From: Novosphingobium sp. KCTC 2891
GTDB taxonomy: Bacteria; Pseudomonadota; Alphaproteobacteria; Sphingomonadales; Sphingomonadaceae
Assembly: GCF_025938155.1 (NCBI RefSeq)
Contig: NZ_JAPCZG010000017.1
Coordinates: 1 to 52,957 of the forward strand
Direction of reading: 5' to 3'
DNA: 52,957 nt
The notes under the pieces are model-generated. The model saw only the letters and a list, made by a program, of their open reading frames with translations. It was not told where the DNA came from and made no database searches. The translations under genes were made by a program, and so were the position numbers. How positions within the stretch are numbered: position 1 is the first letter of the stretch; each line of letters begins with the position of its first letter. Of this stretch, positions 34,412 to 43,168 are shown in pieces.

Positions 34412-36775
34412 TCAGTAGCGGTAGCTGACCTGTACGCCGTAGGTCCTCGGCATCCCCGCGTAGCGGACGATGGAGGCCAGGGTATCCTGCGTGTTGGTCC
34501 AATAGTAAGTGTTGCCCACGTTGCGGACATAGGCGCCCACGCGGACCTTCCCCTCGTTGAACTCCACACCCGCGCGCAGGTCGACCAGCGTGTAATCGCG
34601 CATTTCAAAGCGATTGTCCGCCGTCACGCCCAGCGATGTATTGGTGTTGGCCAGCGCCGTCGTCGAGCTGCTGTTATGGGTCACCGAGGTACCGAAATAG
34701 GCCTTGGCCGTGTCGGTCACCGGAACCTTGTATTCAAGGTCGCCGGTAAGCGTGAACTCAGGCGCATAGGGGAAGTGCTGGCCGGCAAAGTCCTGCAACT
34801 GGCCCAGAGCGTCGTATCCGCTGAAATCGGTCACCTTCGTCTTGATGTAGGTACCGCCAAGGCTCAGCGTCAGGCCTTCCACGGGGCGGGCCAGCAGCGA
34901 GGCTTCGACACCCCACAGGTGGCTCTTGGGAACCTGCACAAGGCCATCGAGCGTGCCGAACACCGGATCGGGCAGGCGGCCGCGAAGCTGCTTGTCCTTG
35001 TAATCGTAGTAGAACCCCGCAGCGGTCAGTTCGAGCGCATGGTTGGCAATCGGCGCCTTGAAGCCGGCTTCATAGGCCAGCACCGATTCCTGCTTCACAG
35101 GCGCATAGCCACGGTAGCTGGCGACCGAAGCCGTCGGGAAGCTGCCTTCCTTGTAGCCCTTGCTGACGCGAACATAGAGCAGCGTGCCGCCGTCGGTCTT
35201 GTAGTTGAGACCGGCGTTCCACGAAACGTTGTGCTCGTTCAGCTTCTGGTGCAGCGCGTTCGGACCATAGGGCACGAAGTTCGGATCGAAGGTGATGCAC
35301 TCGCCTTCCTTCACGCTGGTGCCGAAGATCGTGTTCCACCACACCGCCGTGTCGCCGCCGAAATCGTGGGTGCAGCCCACGAAGTTGCGCTTGCTGTCGG
35401 TGTAGCGTGCGCCGCCGATCAGGGTCAGGCGCGGCATGATCTCGTATTCCGCGTTGAAGAACACGCCGAGGTTCCGGGTGTCCTGCGCGGAATCGTTGTA
35501 GGTCAGAACGCCGCGTGGTGCGCCCGGAATGAACCACAGCGGGTTGGACGAAGGCCCTTCGCTGAAGTTGTAGAACAGACGGTCATACGTGTCCGCGCGG
35601 TTGTAATTGGCACCGATGATGAAGTTCAGCTTGTCGTACTTTCCGCTGATGCGGAGTTCCTGGTTGAAGTTCTTGATATGGCCGGTGGTGTTGGTGTCGG
35701 CCGTGGCATACTTCGAACCGTCGAAATCCTGAACGGAATCCGTCTTGTAGTGCGAATAGGCCGAGATGCTGGTCAGCGTCAGGTGATCGTCGATTTCATA
35801 ATCGGCGCGCACGCTGGCCTGCCAGAAGTCGTCGTTGCGGCGCAGCGGGCGGCCGAAGATGCCATAGCTCCAGTCGGCTGCGCGGGCGTTCTGCGGCGCG
35901 CGCGGATAGTTCTTGAAGTTGGTGGCGTCGGGGCTGCCGCAGGTGCCCGCGGTCGAACCGGCGCAATCGTCCGATTGCAGCTGCGCCGCCTGGGTGTCGC
36001 CGCGATCGCGCCAACCGTTGAGATTGATCTGCAGCTTCAGCTTTTCGCTCGCCTGGATATCCACCAGGAAGCGGCCCTGCCACAGGTTCTGCTTACCCAG
36101 CTCGTCATGGCGGGTGTAGCTGTACTGCCAAGGGCCGGACTGCACCGTGCGCACGGCAAGGCGCGCCTTGATATTCTCTGAAATCGGGCCGCTGACAAAG
36201 CCCTGAATGTCGCCGGTGTTGAAGCGGCCGAAGCTGGCGTCGACGCCGGCGGCGAAGTGGTCGGTCGGCTTGGCGACGACGTAGTTGATCGCGCCGCCAG
36301 TGGTATTCTGGCCGAACAGCGTGCCCTGCGGACCCTTCAGCACTTCGACGCGCTCGATATCGAAGGCCGCGCCGCGCGTGGTGGCCGAGAACGGCAACGC
36401 CACTTCGTCGGTGTAGACCGCCACCGTGGGCGAAGCCGAGAGCGTGGTTTCATAGAAACCGATGCCACGCAGGGTATAGACCGGCGTGTTGAACGGCGAA
36501 GGCTGCACGGTCAGACCAGGCACGATCTTGCCAAGGTCGGTCGGCGAACTGATCCCGCGCGCCACCAGCGAATCGCCCGAGGCAGCCGTGATCGACAGGC
36601 CCACGTCATTGATCGACTGCGCACGCTTGTTCGCGGTCACGATGATTTCGGCATAGCCGGAATCCGCCGGTTGCGCCGAAGCCTGCGGCACGGCTTCCTG
36701 CGCATGCGCAGCAGAGGCAATCCCCATTGCCACGAACGACACAGTCGCGGCCAAGAACCAGTTTTTGTGCGCCAT
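34412..36775 (-). CDS. TonB-dependent outer-membrane receptor 3
   Basis: A 787-residue receptor with a signal peptide (FLAATVSFVAMGIASAAHAQ), a TonB-box and plug start (EIIVTANKRAQSINDVGLSI), GPQGTLFGQNTTGGAINYV in the plug, and a barrel ending in SYRY. GGGAGGG precedes the ATG. Upstream on the same strand lie a TTGACA -35 box (36870-36865) and a GATATC-like -10 box 17 bases further (36847-36842), with a GntR-type operator directly upstream of the -35. It is the only receptor tied to the GntR regulon by sequence, so its ligand is probably the substrate of the downstream pathway. Confidence 0.92.
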   Translation of the reverse strand: MAHKNWFLAATVSFVAMGIASAAHAQEAVPQASAQPADSGYAEIIVTANKRAQSINDVGLSITAASGDSLVARGISSPTDLGKIVPGLTVQPSPFNTPVYTLRGIGFYETTLSASPTVAVYTDEVALPFSATTRGAAFDIERVEVLKGPQGTLFGQNTTGGAINYVVAKPTDHFAAGVDASFGRFNTGDIQGFVSGPISENIKARLAVRTVQSGPWQYSYTRHDELGKQNLWQGRFLVDIQASEKLKLQINLNGWRDRGDTQAAQLQSDDCAGSTAGTCGSPDATNFKNYPRAPQNARAADWSYGIFGRPLRRNDDFWQASVRADYEIDDHLTLTSISAYSHYKTDSVQDFDGSKYATADTNTTGHIKNFNQELRISGKYDKLNFIIGANYNRADTYDRLFYNFSEGPSSNPLWFIPGAPRGVLTYNDSAQDTRNLGVFFNAEYEIMPRLTLIGGARYTDSKRNFVGCTHDFGGDTAVWWNTIFGTSVKEGECITFDPNFVPYGPNALHQKLNEHNVSWNAGLNYKTDGGTLLYVRVSKGYKEGSFPTASVASYRGYAPVKQESVLAYEAGFKAPIANHALELTAAGFYYDYKDKQLRGRLPDPVFGTLDGLVQVPKSHLWGVEASLLARPVEGLTLSLGGTYIKTKVTDFSGYDALGQLQDFAGQHFPYAPEFTLTGDLEYKVPVTDTAKAYFGTSVTHNSSSTTALANTNTSLGVTADNRFEMRDYTLVDLRAGVEFNEGKVRVGAYVRNVGNTYYWTNTQDTLASIVRYAGMPRTYGVQVSYRY

Positions 36776-36871
36776 TTCAGCACCCTCCCATTTTCTTGTT
36801 GCCCAGTCCGACTTGGATTCCAGACCGCATTCAACCTGATCGATATCTATCGGCCAATTCCATCTGTCAAT

Positions 36872-36884
36872 ATCGTTCGACGAT
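36872..36884. promoter_or_regulatory. GntR-type operator, site A
   Basis: ATCGTTCGACGAT lies between the divergent receptor 3 and GntR genes, next to a TTGACA -35 box for the receptor. The wider block CATCTGTCAATATCGT is repeated at site D, 15.8 kb away, with near identity on both sides of the palindrome. One mismatch separates it from the perfect 6+1+6 palindrome found at sites C and D. Confidence 0.8.
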
Positions 36885-36984
36885 TTCGTGATATGGAAGT
36901 GCCGGATAATTTTGCGCGCGGCGTGGACGCGTCACCAAAGAATAGCTAGGAATAGCGCTAGGCAGGACGCGTGAAAGGCTTGGA

Positions 36985-37716
36985 ATGGCCACGAAAATAC
37001 CGACCAAGGACATTGAGGTGGCGCTCGAACCAACCCCCGAAGGCGCAAGCGAATCATCCGGCAGCGCGGCGGACAAGGTGTCCGACACAATCATTCGCGG
37101 CATTCGCAGCGGAACATTTGTGCCCGGCCAACATCTCGTGGAGCCCGACCTGACCCGACGCCTCGGCATCAGCCGCGGCTCGCTGCGCGAAGCCTTGAAG
37201 CACCTGGCCGCCGAAGGCATCGTCACGCTCAATCGGTTTCGCGGTGCCTACATCGCCTCGCTCGACCGCAAGGCCATTCTCGACCTGCTGCAGACGCTGG
37301 AACCGCTTTGCTCGCTGGCCGCGCGCCTTGCCGCCGAACATTGCCAAACCCCCGAACAGGTCCGCCAGGTTCTCCAAATCGCGGCCGAAATCGAAGATGC
37401 CAACCGCGCCAAGAACCGCGGCCTCTATCTTGAACGTCGCCGCCAGTTCTATTCGGTGATCGTCGAAATCGGCGGCAACCAGGAACTGGAGCGCGCCATG
37501 CCTCTGACCCGCACCGATCTGTTCCGCGCCCAGATCGAGCCCATCCAGTCAGACCGCCAGCGCAACCGCCATGCATCGGGCTACAGCAAGATCGCCAAGG
37601 CGATCACCGATCGCAACCCCGCCGCTGCCGTGCGGGCGGTGCAGCGCCACTTCGCAGGCACGCGCCAAACAATCGAAGAACTTCCGGGCGAGGCCTTCCA
37701 CGACGTCGCCCCCTGA
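36985..37716 (+). CDS. GntR/FadR-family regulator with FCD domain
   Basis: A 243-residue regulator. The winged helix lies at about residues 30-95 (VSDTIIRGIRSGTFVPGQHL, RRLGISRGSLREALKHLAAEG). The C-terminal FCD-type helical domain shows its usual metal or ligand positions (YLERRRQFYSVIVEIGGN, HASGYSKIAKAI, VQRHF). It is divergent from receptor 3, with operator site A between them and site B 26 bases after its stop. FadR-type proteins bind short near-palindromes of the size seen at sites A-D. It is the natural candidate to control the whole 31-53 kb block in answer to a pathway acid or CoA ester. Confidence 0.9.
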   Translation: MATKIPTKDIEVALEPTPEGASESSGSAADKVSDTIIRGIRSGTFVPGQHLVEPDLTRRLGISRGSLREALKHLAAEGIVTLNRFRGAYIASLDRKAILDLLQTLEPLCSLAARLAAEHCQTPEQVRQVLQIAAEIEDANRAKNRGLYLERRRQFYSVIVEIGGNQELERAMPLTRTDLFRAQIEPIQSDRQRNRHASGYSKIAKAITDRNPAAAVRAVQRHFAGTRQTIEELPGEAFHDVAP

Positions 37717-38136
37717 TTTTCATGCAATTTTACTAGACGAAATCGTCGGACGCTTTTACCACCCTGACCGGGAGTAAAAACCGAAAGGCGGTGGCATGAT
37801 TCTGATCGCGGCGATCTGCCCGAACACGGCCAACAGCCGGTTCCGGGCGGCTTATCATATCAATCGGCCTGCCCCGCTCGCACACGAGTTGCTTGAACGC
37901 CGCGGCCGGCCGGGGCTCTCCGCCTCCATCGGCGTCGCCGCGATCGATGGCGCAGCGCGCCCTTTCCGCGCCAATTCCGAGATACCCTGTCCCACGCGCA
38001 ACGCATTCGACGCCGCCGTCGTCGAGTGCGGCGATGCGCTGTTTGGCGACATTCCGAACCACACCAAAGTCACGCCGGTGCTGCAAACGTGCTGCACGGC
38101 CATCTGAGCACGCAAATAAAAAATGGGAGCCTGAAA
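37717..38136. other. Intergenic leader before the DUF7064/7065-like gene
   Basis: About 420 bases. It holds operator site B near its left end and a plus-strand frame of 103 codons (37796-38107) that shows no family features. I do not call that frame. The long leader could contain the promoter of the next gene, but I see no convincing -35 and -10 pair. Confidence 0.4.
37742..37754. promoter_or_regulatory. GntR-type operator, site B
   Basis: ATCGTCGGACGCT differs by one base from the perfect palindrome. It lies 26 bases after the GntR stop and about 380 bases before the DUF7064/7065-like gene. It is the weakest of the four sites, but it has the same GAAATCGTC flank as site C. Confidence 0.55.
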
Positions 38137-39345
38137 ATGGAGAATGTCCTGCGCAACGATTCGCCCAGGTACGTGCGCAATGCGATGGAAGACATCGGCA
38201 TGATCACCGCGCTCGATGAATTCCTCAACCACCAGATCGTCGATACTTTCGCCTCGGTCAGTACTTCCGAACACAGCTGGACCGAAAAGATCTGGACCGC
38301 CATCGTCCGAAAGGACGGCACCATGGGCATCGATTTCGGCCTTGGCCGCTATCACAATCGCGGCGTGCTTGATGCCTGGGGTGCCGTTTCGCGCGGGGCA
38401 GAGCAGTGGACCGTGCGCGCCAACCGCGAACTGCGCGACGACCCGCTCGTCACCGAAGTCGGCCCGCTGACCTACGAGATCATCGAGCCGCTGCGCAAAG
38501 TCCGCTACGCGTTGGCGAAGAACGACATCCAGCCCATCGCCTATGACATCACCTTCACCGCCGAAATGCCGCCCTTCTTCGAAGACCGGCACAAGCAGCG
38601 CGAAAAGGACGGCTTCCGCATCGGTTCCGACGTGGTCCGCTACCACCAGATCGGCGTGCCCTCCGGCTGGGTCGAACTGGAAGGCGAACGCATCGAGATC
38701 CGCCCCGAGGAATGGACCGAATACCGCGACCATTCGTGGGGCACCCGGCTCGACGTGGGCGCCAATGCCACCGACATCCGCCCCACCGCAGATTTCGGCG
38801 CCGCCCGCTTCGGCGAAGGCGAATTCATCCTGATCTGGAGCCCGTTCATGGTCATCTCGCCCAATGGCGAGAAGGTGGCCTACCACATCTATCACATGGC
38901 CAAGCAGGGCCGCGTGTTCTACTCCTCTGGCTATCGCAACCTGCCCGACGGCACGCAGGAAAAGATCAGCCGCGTCCGCCCCGAACTGCGCTATGACGAT
39001 GTCACCCGGCGCCTGCTCGGCGGCAGGCTGCACTTCGACATGCAGCAGGGCGATACCCGCACCATCGAGGTCGAGGTCGCAGGCCCCGCCGGTGTCCACC
39101 TCGGCCCCGGACTTTACCTCGGCTTCGACGGGCGCAAGCACGGGTCTTGGCACGGCGAGTTCCTGACGGAAGGCGAATACTTTCCCAACACGCTCGACCG
39201 CGAAACCTTGAAGCGCATCCGCCAGGTGCGCGATTGCCCGATCAAGGTGCGCGAAGGCGACGCCACTGGCTATGGCATCATGGAAACCATGATGCACGGC
39301 GCCCATCCCGAACTCGGCCTCACCGCCGAAAACACGCTGATCTGA
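38137..39345 (+). CDS. DUF7064/DUF7065-like beta-barrel protein
   Basis: A 402-residue soluble protein that looks like the tandem beta-barrel (AttH/CrtC-like) proteins annotated DUF7065 and DUF7064. Typical stretches are TEKIWTAIVRKDGTMGIDFGLGRYHNRGVLD, YRDHSWGTRLDVG, and HGSWHGEFLTEGEYFPN near the end. Relatives include carotenoid hydratases, but no activity is established for this branch. The ATG at 38137 has GGGAG nine bases upstream. It is followed after four bases by a phosphotransferase gene, a pairing seen repeatedly in degraders of hydrophobic compounds. A role in binding or hydrating a terpenoid or aryl substrate is inference. Confidence 0.7.
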   Translation: MENVLRNDSPRYVRNAMEDIGMITALDEFLNHQIVDTFASVSTSEHSWTEKIWTAIVRKDGTMGIDFGLGRYHNRGVLDAWGAVSRGAEQWTVRANRELRDDPLVTEVGPLTYEIIEPLRKVRYALAKNDIQPIAYDITFTAEMPPFFEDRHKQREKDGFRIGSDVVRYHQIGVPSGWVELEGERIEIRPEEWTEYRDHSWGTRLDVGANATDIRPTADFGAARFGEGEFILIWSPFMVISPNGEKVAYHIYHMAKQGRVFYSSGYRNLPDGTQEKISRVRPELRYDDVTRRLLGGRLHFDMQQGDTRTIEVEVAGPAGVHLGPGLYLGFDGRKHGSWHGEFLTEGEYFPNTLDRETLKRIRQVRDCPIKVREGDATGYGIMETMMHGAHPELGLTAENTLI

Positions 39346-39349
39346 CGCC

Positions 39350-40336
39350 ATGGCTCGCGACACCAACGCCCTTGCCGAAGGGCTTCGCGGCTGGCTCAAG
39401 GACCGGGGCGAACGCATTACCGGCGTTCGCACCCTGTCCGCCGGCCATTCGAACGAGACCTATCTCGTCGAAGGGATCAACGAAATACTGCGCATGCCGC
39501 CATCGGAGGAAGGCCTGCTGCCGCCTTACGACATGGTCCGCCAGCACGAGGTGCTGACCGCCGTGGCAGGCGCCGCACCGGGCGTGCCCCTGCCCCCGAT
39601 CCTGGAATTGTGCACCGATGCGGACGTGCTGGGCGACCAGTTCTTCCTGATGGGCTGCATCCCGGGCGAGGCGTTCGAATACGCCGTCCCCGATTGGCTG
39701 GCCGTCGATCCGGTGGACGGGGCGAACAGCGTCTGCACCCAGTGGTTCGATGCGCTGGCCGCGCTCCACGCCATGCCGGTTTCGGCCATGCCCCCGGGCG
39801 GCCGCACTGTGCAGGAAGAGGCGCAGCACTGGCTCACCGTGTCGCAAGGATCACAGGCCGATCCGCGGCTCATCGCGATCCTTGAAAACCTGGTGAAGTC
39901 CCCGCCGCGCACGTCGGGCGCGCCAACGCCGGTGCATGGCGATCCCAAGCACGGCAACTGCCTGTGGCAGGACGGCAAGCTCACCGGCCTGCTCGATTGG
40001 GAAATGGCGCAGATCTCCGAACCGCTGCTCGATCTCGGCTACATCCAGCTGTTCCACGATCAGGGCGATGCGGCGCTGGCCAATGCCGGGTTCGAACTGC
40101 CCGGCTGGTGGTCGCCGCAGCGCATGACCGACGAATGGGAAAAGCGCACCGGCCGCACCGCCGTGGACGTTGACCGCTACGTTGTGCTGGGACAGGCCAA
40201 GATCTCGGCGATCATCTCTGTCGGCGCGCACCTGTTCAACAGCGGCCGCATTGCCGATCCACGCTTCCAGGCCTTCGGGGCGGTGCTCCCCGCCTACGTC
40301 ACTTTGCTTGACAAGCGCGCGCAGGCCGCCGGCTGA
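39350..40336 (+). CDS. Aminoglycoside-phosphotransferase-fold kinase
   Basis: A 328-residue protein of the APH/choline-kinase fold. It shows the N-lobe LSAGHSNETYLVEG, the catalytic loop VHGDPKHGNCLW and the metal motif GLLDWEMAQI. Members phosphorylate small hydroxyl compounds; acyl-CoA dehydrogenase-linked relatives are common in catabolic loci. It is closely linked to the preceding gene (four-base gap) and ends just before a strong bidirectional terminator. In this setting a substrate alcohol or hydroxy acid is more likely than an antibiotic. Confidence 0.87.
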   Translation: MARDTNALAEGLRGWLKDRGERITGVRTLSAGHSNETYLVEGINEILRMPPSEEGLLPPYDMVRQHEVLTAVAGAAPGVPLPPILELCTDADVLGDQFFLMGCIPGEAFEYAVPDWLAVDPVDGANSVCTQWFDALAALHAMPVSAMPPGGRTVQEEAQHWLTVSQGSQADPRLIAILENLVKSPPRTSGAPTPVHGDPKHGNCLWQDGKLTGLLDWEMAQISEPLLDLGYIQLFHDQGDAALANAGFELPGWWSPQRMTDEWEKRTGRTAVDVDRYVVLGQAKISAIISVGAHLFNSGRIADPRFQAFGAVLPAYVTLLDKRAQAAG

Positions 40337-40355
40337 GCCGACCGACGACCAACAA

Positions 40356-40390
40356 AAAGGGGGGCGGACCACCAAGGTCCGCCCCCCTTT
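40356..40390. terminator. Bidirectional terminator, perfect 15-bp stem
   Basis: AAAGGGGGGCGGACC and its exact reverse complement flank a five-base loop. The A-run on one side and T-run on the other let it work both ways. It separates the phosphotransferase gene (plus) from the end of the dikinase operon (minus). Confidence 0.92.
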
Positions 40391-40435
40391 CTTATTGCTC
40401 CGATCACCCTTCGCGGGGTGATGGACAGAAACCGC

Positions 40436-40828
40436 TCAGGCCGCTGTCAGCTCAAGCAGGCAATCGCCGAATTCCACGAGATCATTCGCCGCAAAGCCCA
40501 GCGACACCACGCGGCCACCATCGCGCGCAACCACGTCGGTCTTGCGCCCCAGCACGTCGATGCGCGCCACGATCGCGCCCGGCGCCATCGTCTCGCCCAC
40601 CGCGCAGCACGGCTCGAACAGCCCCAGATGCGGCGCAGAAACACCCACGGCCGGCTCCGCGACAGCGGCAGGCGCGATCACCACGTCCGCCGCCAGCATC
40701 GGGTTCGCACCACCATCGGGCCGCGCCAGGAACAGCCGCAGGCCATGCTTGCGCCAATAGAAGTCCTTCAGCCCCGCCTTGCGAAACTGCCACAGCAGCG
40801 CGCGGATATCCTGAATTGCCGTGTCCAT
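40436..40828 (-). CDS. Biotinyl/lipoyl-like carrier protein with degenerate attachment site
   Basis: A 130-residue protein built like a biotin carboxyl carrier. The N-terminus (IQDIRALLWQFRKAGLKDFYWR) matches that of the true carrier at 50533. The C-terminal barrel reads APHLGLFEPCCAVGETMAPGAIVARIDVLGRKTDVVARDGG. The usual E-[AV]-M-K-[ML] motif is replaced by VLGRKT with Lys96, so normal biotinylation is doubtful. It is the last gene of the dikinase operon, four bases after the ATP-grasp component. It may be a structural adaptor or carry another group. No lipoyl motif is present. Confidence 0.75.
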   Translation of the reverse strand: MDTAIQDIRALLWQFRKAGLKDFYWRKHGLRLFLARPDGGANPMLAADVVIAPAAVAEPAVGVSAPHLGLFEPCCAVGETMAPGAIVARIDVLGRKTDVVARDGGRVVSLGFAANDLVEFGDCLLELTAA

Positions 40829-40832
40829 CGGT

Positions 40833-42551
40833 TCAACCCTCCAGCGCGACCAGAAGCGCCGGCAGAACCGGCTCGGTAATCATTGTCGTCACCCCGGCCT
40901 TGCGCACAGCGCGGGCGATGTCGACATTGGCCAGCGCCGATCCGCGCGCGGCCGACTTGCCCGAAAGCGCCCCCGCCAGATCGTCGGCAGAGCCTTCGGC
41001 CAGCAGCAGGTCCACGTCGACCGCGTCCGCCTCGCCGCCCGCACCGGGGTGCAGCACGGCGATCGGGCTGCGCTCGCGCGCCCAGTCGATCAGACGGGAA
41101 AGACGCGGGTCTTCCGCTTCACGCGGAGCCTCGGTCGGCAACGCGCCGGCATAGACCTTGCCCGTGGCGCCATCCACGGTGACGAGCTGGCCCGCCAGCG
41201 CCAGCGCGCCAGCGCCCACGCCCACCACGCACGGACGGCCCAGCGCCCGGCTGACCACCGCCGCGTGCGAAGTCGATCCGCCCTGCTCGGTCACCACCGC
41301 GCGCGCGGCGATCATGCCGTGCACATCGTCGGGGCTGGTCGTCGCGCGCACCAGCACCACGGCCTCGCCGGCCGCCGCGCGGCGCTCGGCTTCGTCGGAA
41401 TCGCCCACCAGGATGCCCGTGGCCACGCCGGGGCAAGCGCCCTCGCCGGAAGCCAGCAGTTGCGCACCCTCGCTGGCCCCCGCCGCCAGATGCGGCAGCA
41501 GCAGTGTGGAAACTTGTTCCGCGCTCACCCGCGAAAGCGCGGTGGCGGCATCGATCCGCCCTTCGTTGACCATATCGACCGCGATGCGCACCGCGGCAGC
41601 GGGCGCACGCTTGGCCGAACGCGATTGCAGCAGGTAGAGCTTGCCCGTCTGCACGGTAAACTCGATGTCCTGCACGTCGCCGTTCTCGGCTTCCAGGAGA
41701 GCGGATGCCGCCAGCAGCGCGGCGTGCGCTTCGGGCACATGGTCGTGCATGGCCTCCAGCGAAAGCGGCGTGAACTTGCCCGAAACCACGTCCTCGCCCT
41801 GTGCGCGCGGCAGGTACTCGCCATAAGGCACGGGATCGCCGACCAGTGGGTTGCGACTGAACAGCACGCCCGTACCGCTCAGGTCATCGAGGTTGCCGAA
41901 CACCATCGCCTGCACGGTCACCGCCGTGCCCAGATCGTGCGGAATGTTGTTGTGCTCGCGATAGCGCTTGGCGCGCCGCGTGTTCCAGCTGTCGAACACC
42001 GCCTGCACCGCACCGAGCAGCTGCGCCCGAACGTCGTCCGGCACATCACCGCCAGCTTTGGCAACTTCGCCGCGCCACGCGGCCGGATCGCCATCGTGGT
42101 GCAGTTCCACCGGCGTCTTGAGCACAATGGCGCTGTAAAGCTCGATGAAGCGGCGGTGCGTATCGCGGGCAAAGCCGGGAAGGCCGGTTTCGCTGGCGAG
42201 CGACGCTTCGCCCTCGTCATCGATGCCAAGGTTCAGCACCGTGTCCATCATGCCCGGCATCGAAATCGCAGCGCCCGATCGCACCGACAGCAACAGGCGC
42301 TTGTCGCCCTTGCCAAAGCTGCGCCCGTTCTGCGTTTCAAGCCAAGCCAGCCCGGCAGCAATCTCATCCTCCAGCCCCACCGGAAACGCGCCTTCGGCCA
42401 GATAGGCAAGACAGGCTTCGGTGGTGATGACGAAGGCGGGCGGCACATGCAGGCCCAGCGCAGCCATACGCGCCACGGACCAGGCCTTGCCGCCGATCAG
42501 CTTGCGGTCGGGCAGCGAGGCCCCGTCGAGGGGCAAAATCCAGCGGTTCAT
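40833..42551 (-). CDS. Dikinase component 1: ATP-grasp plus phosphohistidine domain
   Basis: A 572-residue protein like the N-terminal part of pyruvate phosphate dikinase or PEP synthase. The ATP-binding part covers about 1-330 (LIGGKAWSVARMAALGLHVPPAF, LLSVRSGAAISMPGMMDTVLNLG, TGVLFSRNPLVG, IEFTVQTGKLYLLQSRSAKR). A mobile domain follows with GGSTSHAAVVSR and phosphorylatable His near 428. The C-terminal PEP/pyruvate TIM barrel is absent, so it cannot make PEP. Split dikinases of this kind phosphorylate phenolic hydroxyls: phenylphosphate synthase, and the dikinases of acetovanillone and 4-hydroxyacetophenone catabolism. The ATG at 42551 lies two bases after the preceding stop. Confidence 0.88.
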   Translation of the reverse strand: MNRWILPLDGASLPDRKLIGGKAWSVARMAALGLHVPPAFVITTEACLAYLAEGAFPVGLEDEIAAGLAWLETQNGRSFGKGDKRLLLSVRSGAAISMPGMMDTVLNLGIDDEGEASLASETGLPGFARDTHRRFIELYSAIVLKTPVELHHDGDPAAWRGEVAKAGGDVPDDVRAQLLGAVQAVFDSWNTRRAKRYREHNNIPHDLGTAVTVQAMVFGNLDDLSGTGVLFSRNPLVGDPVPYGEYLPRAQGEDVVSGKFTPLSLEAMHDHVPEAHAALLAASALLEAENGDVQDIEFTVQTGKLYLLQSRSAKRAPAAAVRIAVDMVNEGRIDAATALSRVSAEQVSTLLLPHLAAGASEGAQLLASGEGACPGVATGILVGDSDEAERRAAAGEAVVLVRATTSPDDVHGMIAARAVVTEQGGSTSHAAVVSRALGRPCVVGVGAGALALAGQLVTVDGATGKVYAGALPTEAPREAEDPRLSRLIDWARERSPIAVLHPGAGGEADAVDVDLLLAEGSADDLAGALSGKSAARGSALANVDIARAVRKAGVTTMITEPVLPALLVALEG

Positions 42552-42553
42552 CG

Positions 42554-43168
42554 TTATTCCTCGCGCTCGCGGCCCATGATCCGCAGCAGTTCTTCGTGCA
42601 GTTCGAACCACACGGTGTGATAGCTGTCGCGCCGGATATCGCTGACCCATTCGTGGTCGCCATCCTCGGATGCTTCCAGCGCCGCCAGCAGCTTGTCGGC
42701 ATAATACTTCAGGCGCGGCAGCTTGGCCGACAGGCGATTGAGGATGCCCTCGGCCTGTTCGTGAAGCCCCCCCAGGCGGTCGATCACCGCCTCGTCGTGC
42801 GCCTTGTCGCTGTGATCGTTGGCCACTTTCGCGCCGCCCACGTCCAGCGTCTGCCAGTCGGTGATGATCTGCTTGAGCGTGCGATTGATCCGCTCGAAGC
42901 CTTCATAGGCCGCCACGAATCCTTCGTCCGCACGCAGCGGTGCAAAGTGCCGGGCATAACGCGCCTGCAGCGCAACCCCTGCCAGCGGCGTCAGCGCATA
43001 GGCGTCCTTCGCCTCCACCGCCCGGCCGCCGGCCACGGCCTGTTCCAGCACGGCCTTCGCGCTCGCTTCGGGCACGCCGGCAAGGTGCGCAATGGCGGCC
43101 GCCGGCGCGTGGCGCTTGATCGCGGTGGCATGGAGCACAAGATCGCGCTCTGGCATGGTAACGCTCAT
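42554..43168 (-). CDS. Small dikinase-operon protein, 204 aa
   Basis: A 204-residue soluble protein without a clear family. The N-terminus looks like a winged helix (VLHATAIKRHAPAAAIAHLAGVPEASAKAVLEQAVAGG) and the rest is helical, with a long basic/acidic segment (HEQAEGILNRLSAKLPRLKYYADKLL). It overlaps the upstream mobile-domain gene by four bases (ATGA) and is followed after two bases by the ATP-grasp component. It is therefore almost certainly part of the same complex. Its position resembles the third, regulatory subunit of phenylphosphate synthase, but the similarity is positional only. Confidence 0.7.
   Translation of the reverse strand: MSVTMPERDLVLHATAIKRHAPAAAIAHLAGVPEASAKAVLEQAVAGGRAVEAKDAYALTPLAGVALQARYARHFAPLRADEGFVAAYEGFERINRTLKQIITDWQTLDVGGAKVANDHSDKAHDEAVIDRLGGLHEQAEGILNRLSAKLPRLKYYADKLLAALEASEDGDHEWVSDIRRDSYHTVWFELHEELLRIMGREREE

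Noticed and set aside
37796..38107. Open frame of 103 codons before the DUF7064/7065-like gene
   Set aside because: No family similarity and no binding site; the stretch is better read as leader and regulatory DNA.
39350..40336. Phosphotransferase considered as an aminoglycoside resistance gene
   Set aside because: Its tight link to a DUF7064/7065-like gene and the catabolic setting fit a metabolic kinase; nothing points to a resistance cassette.
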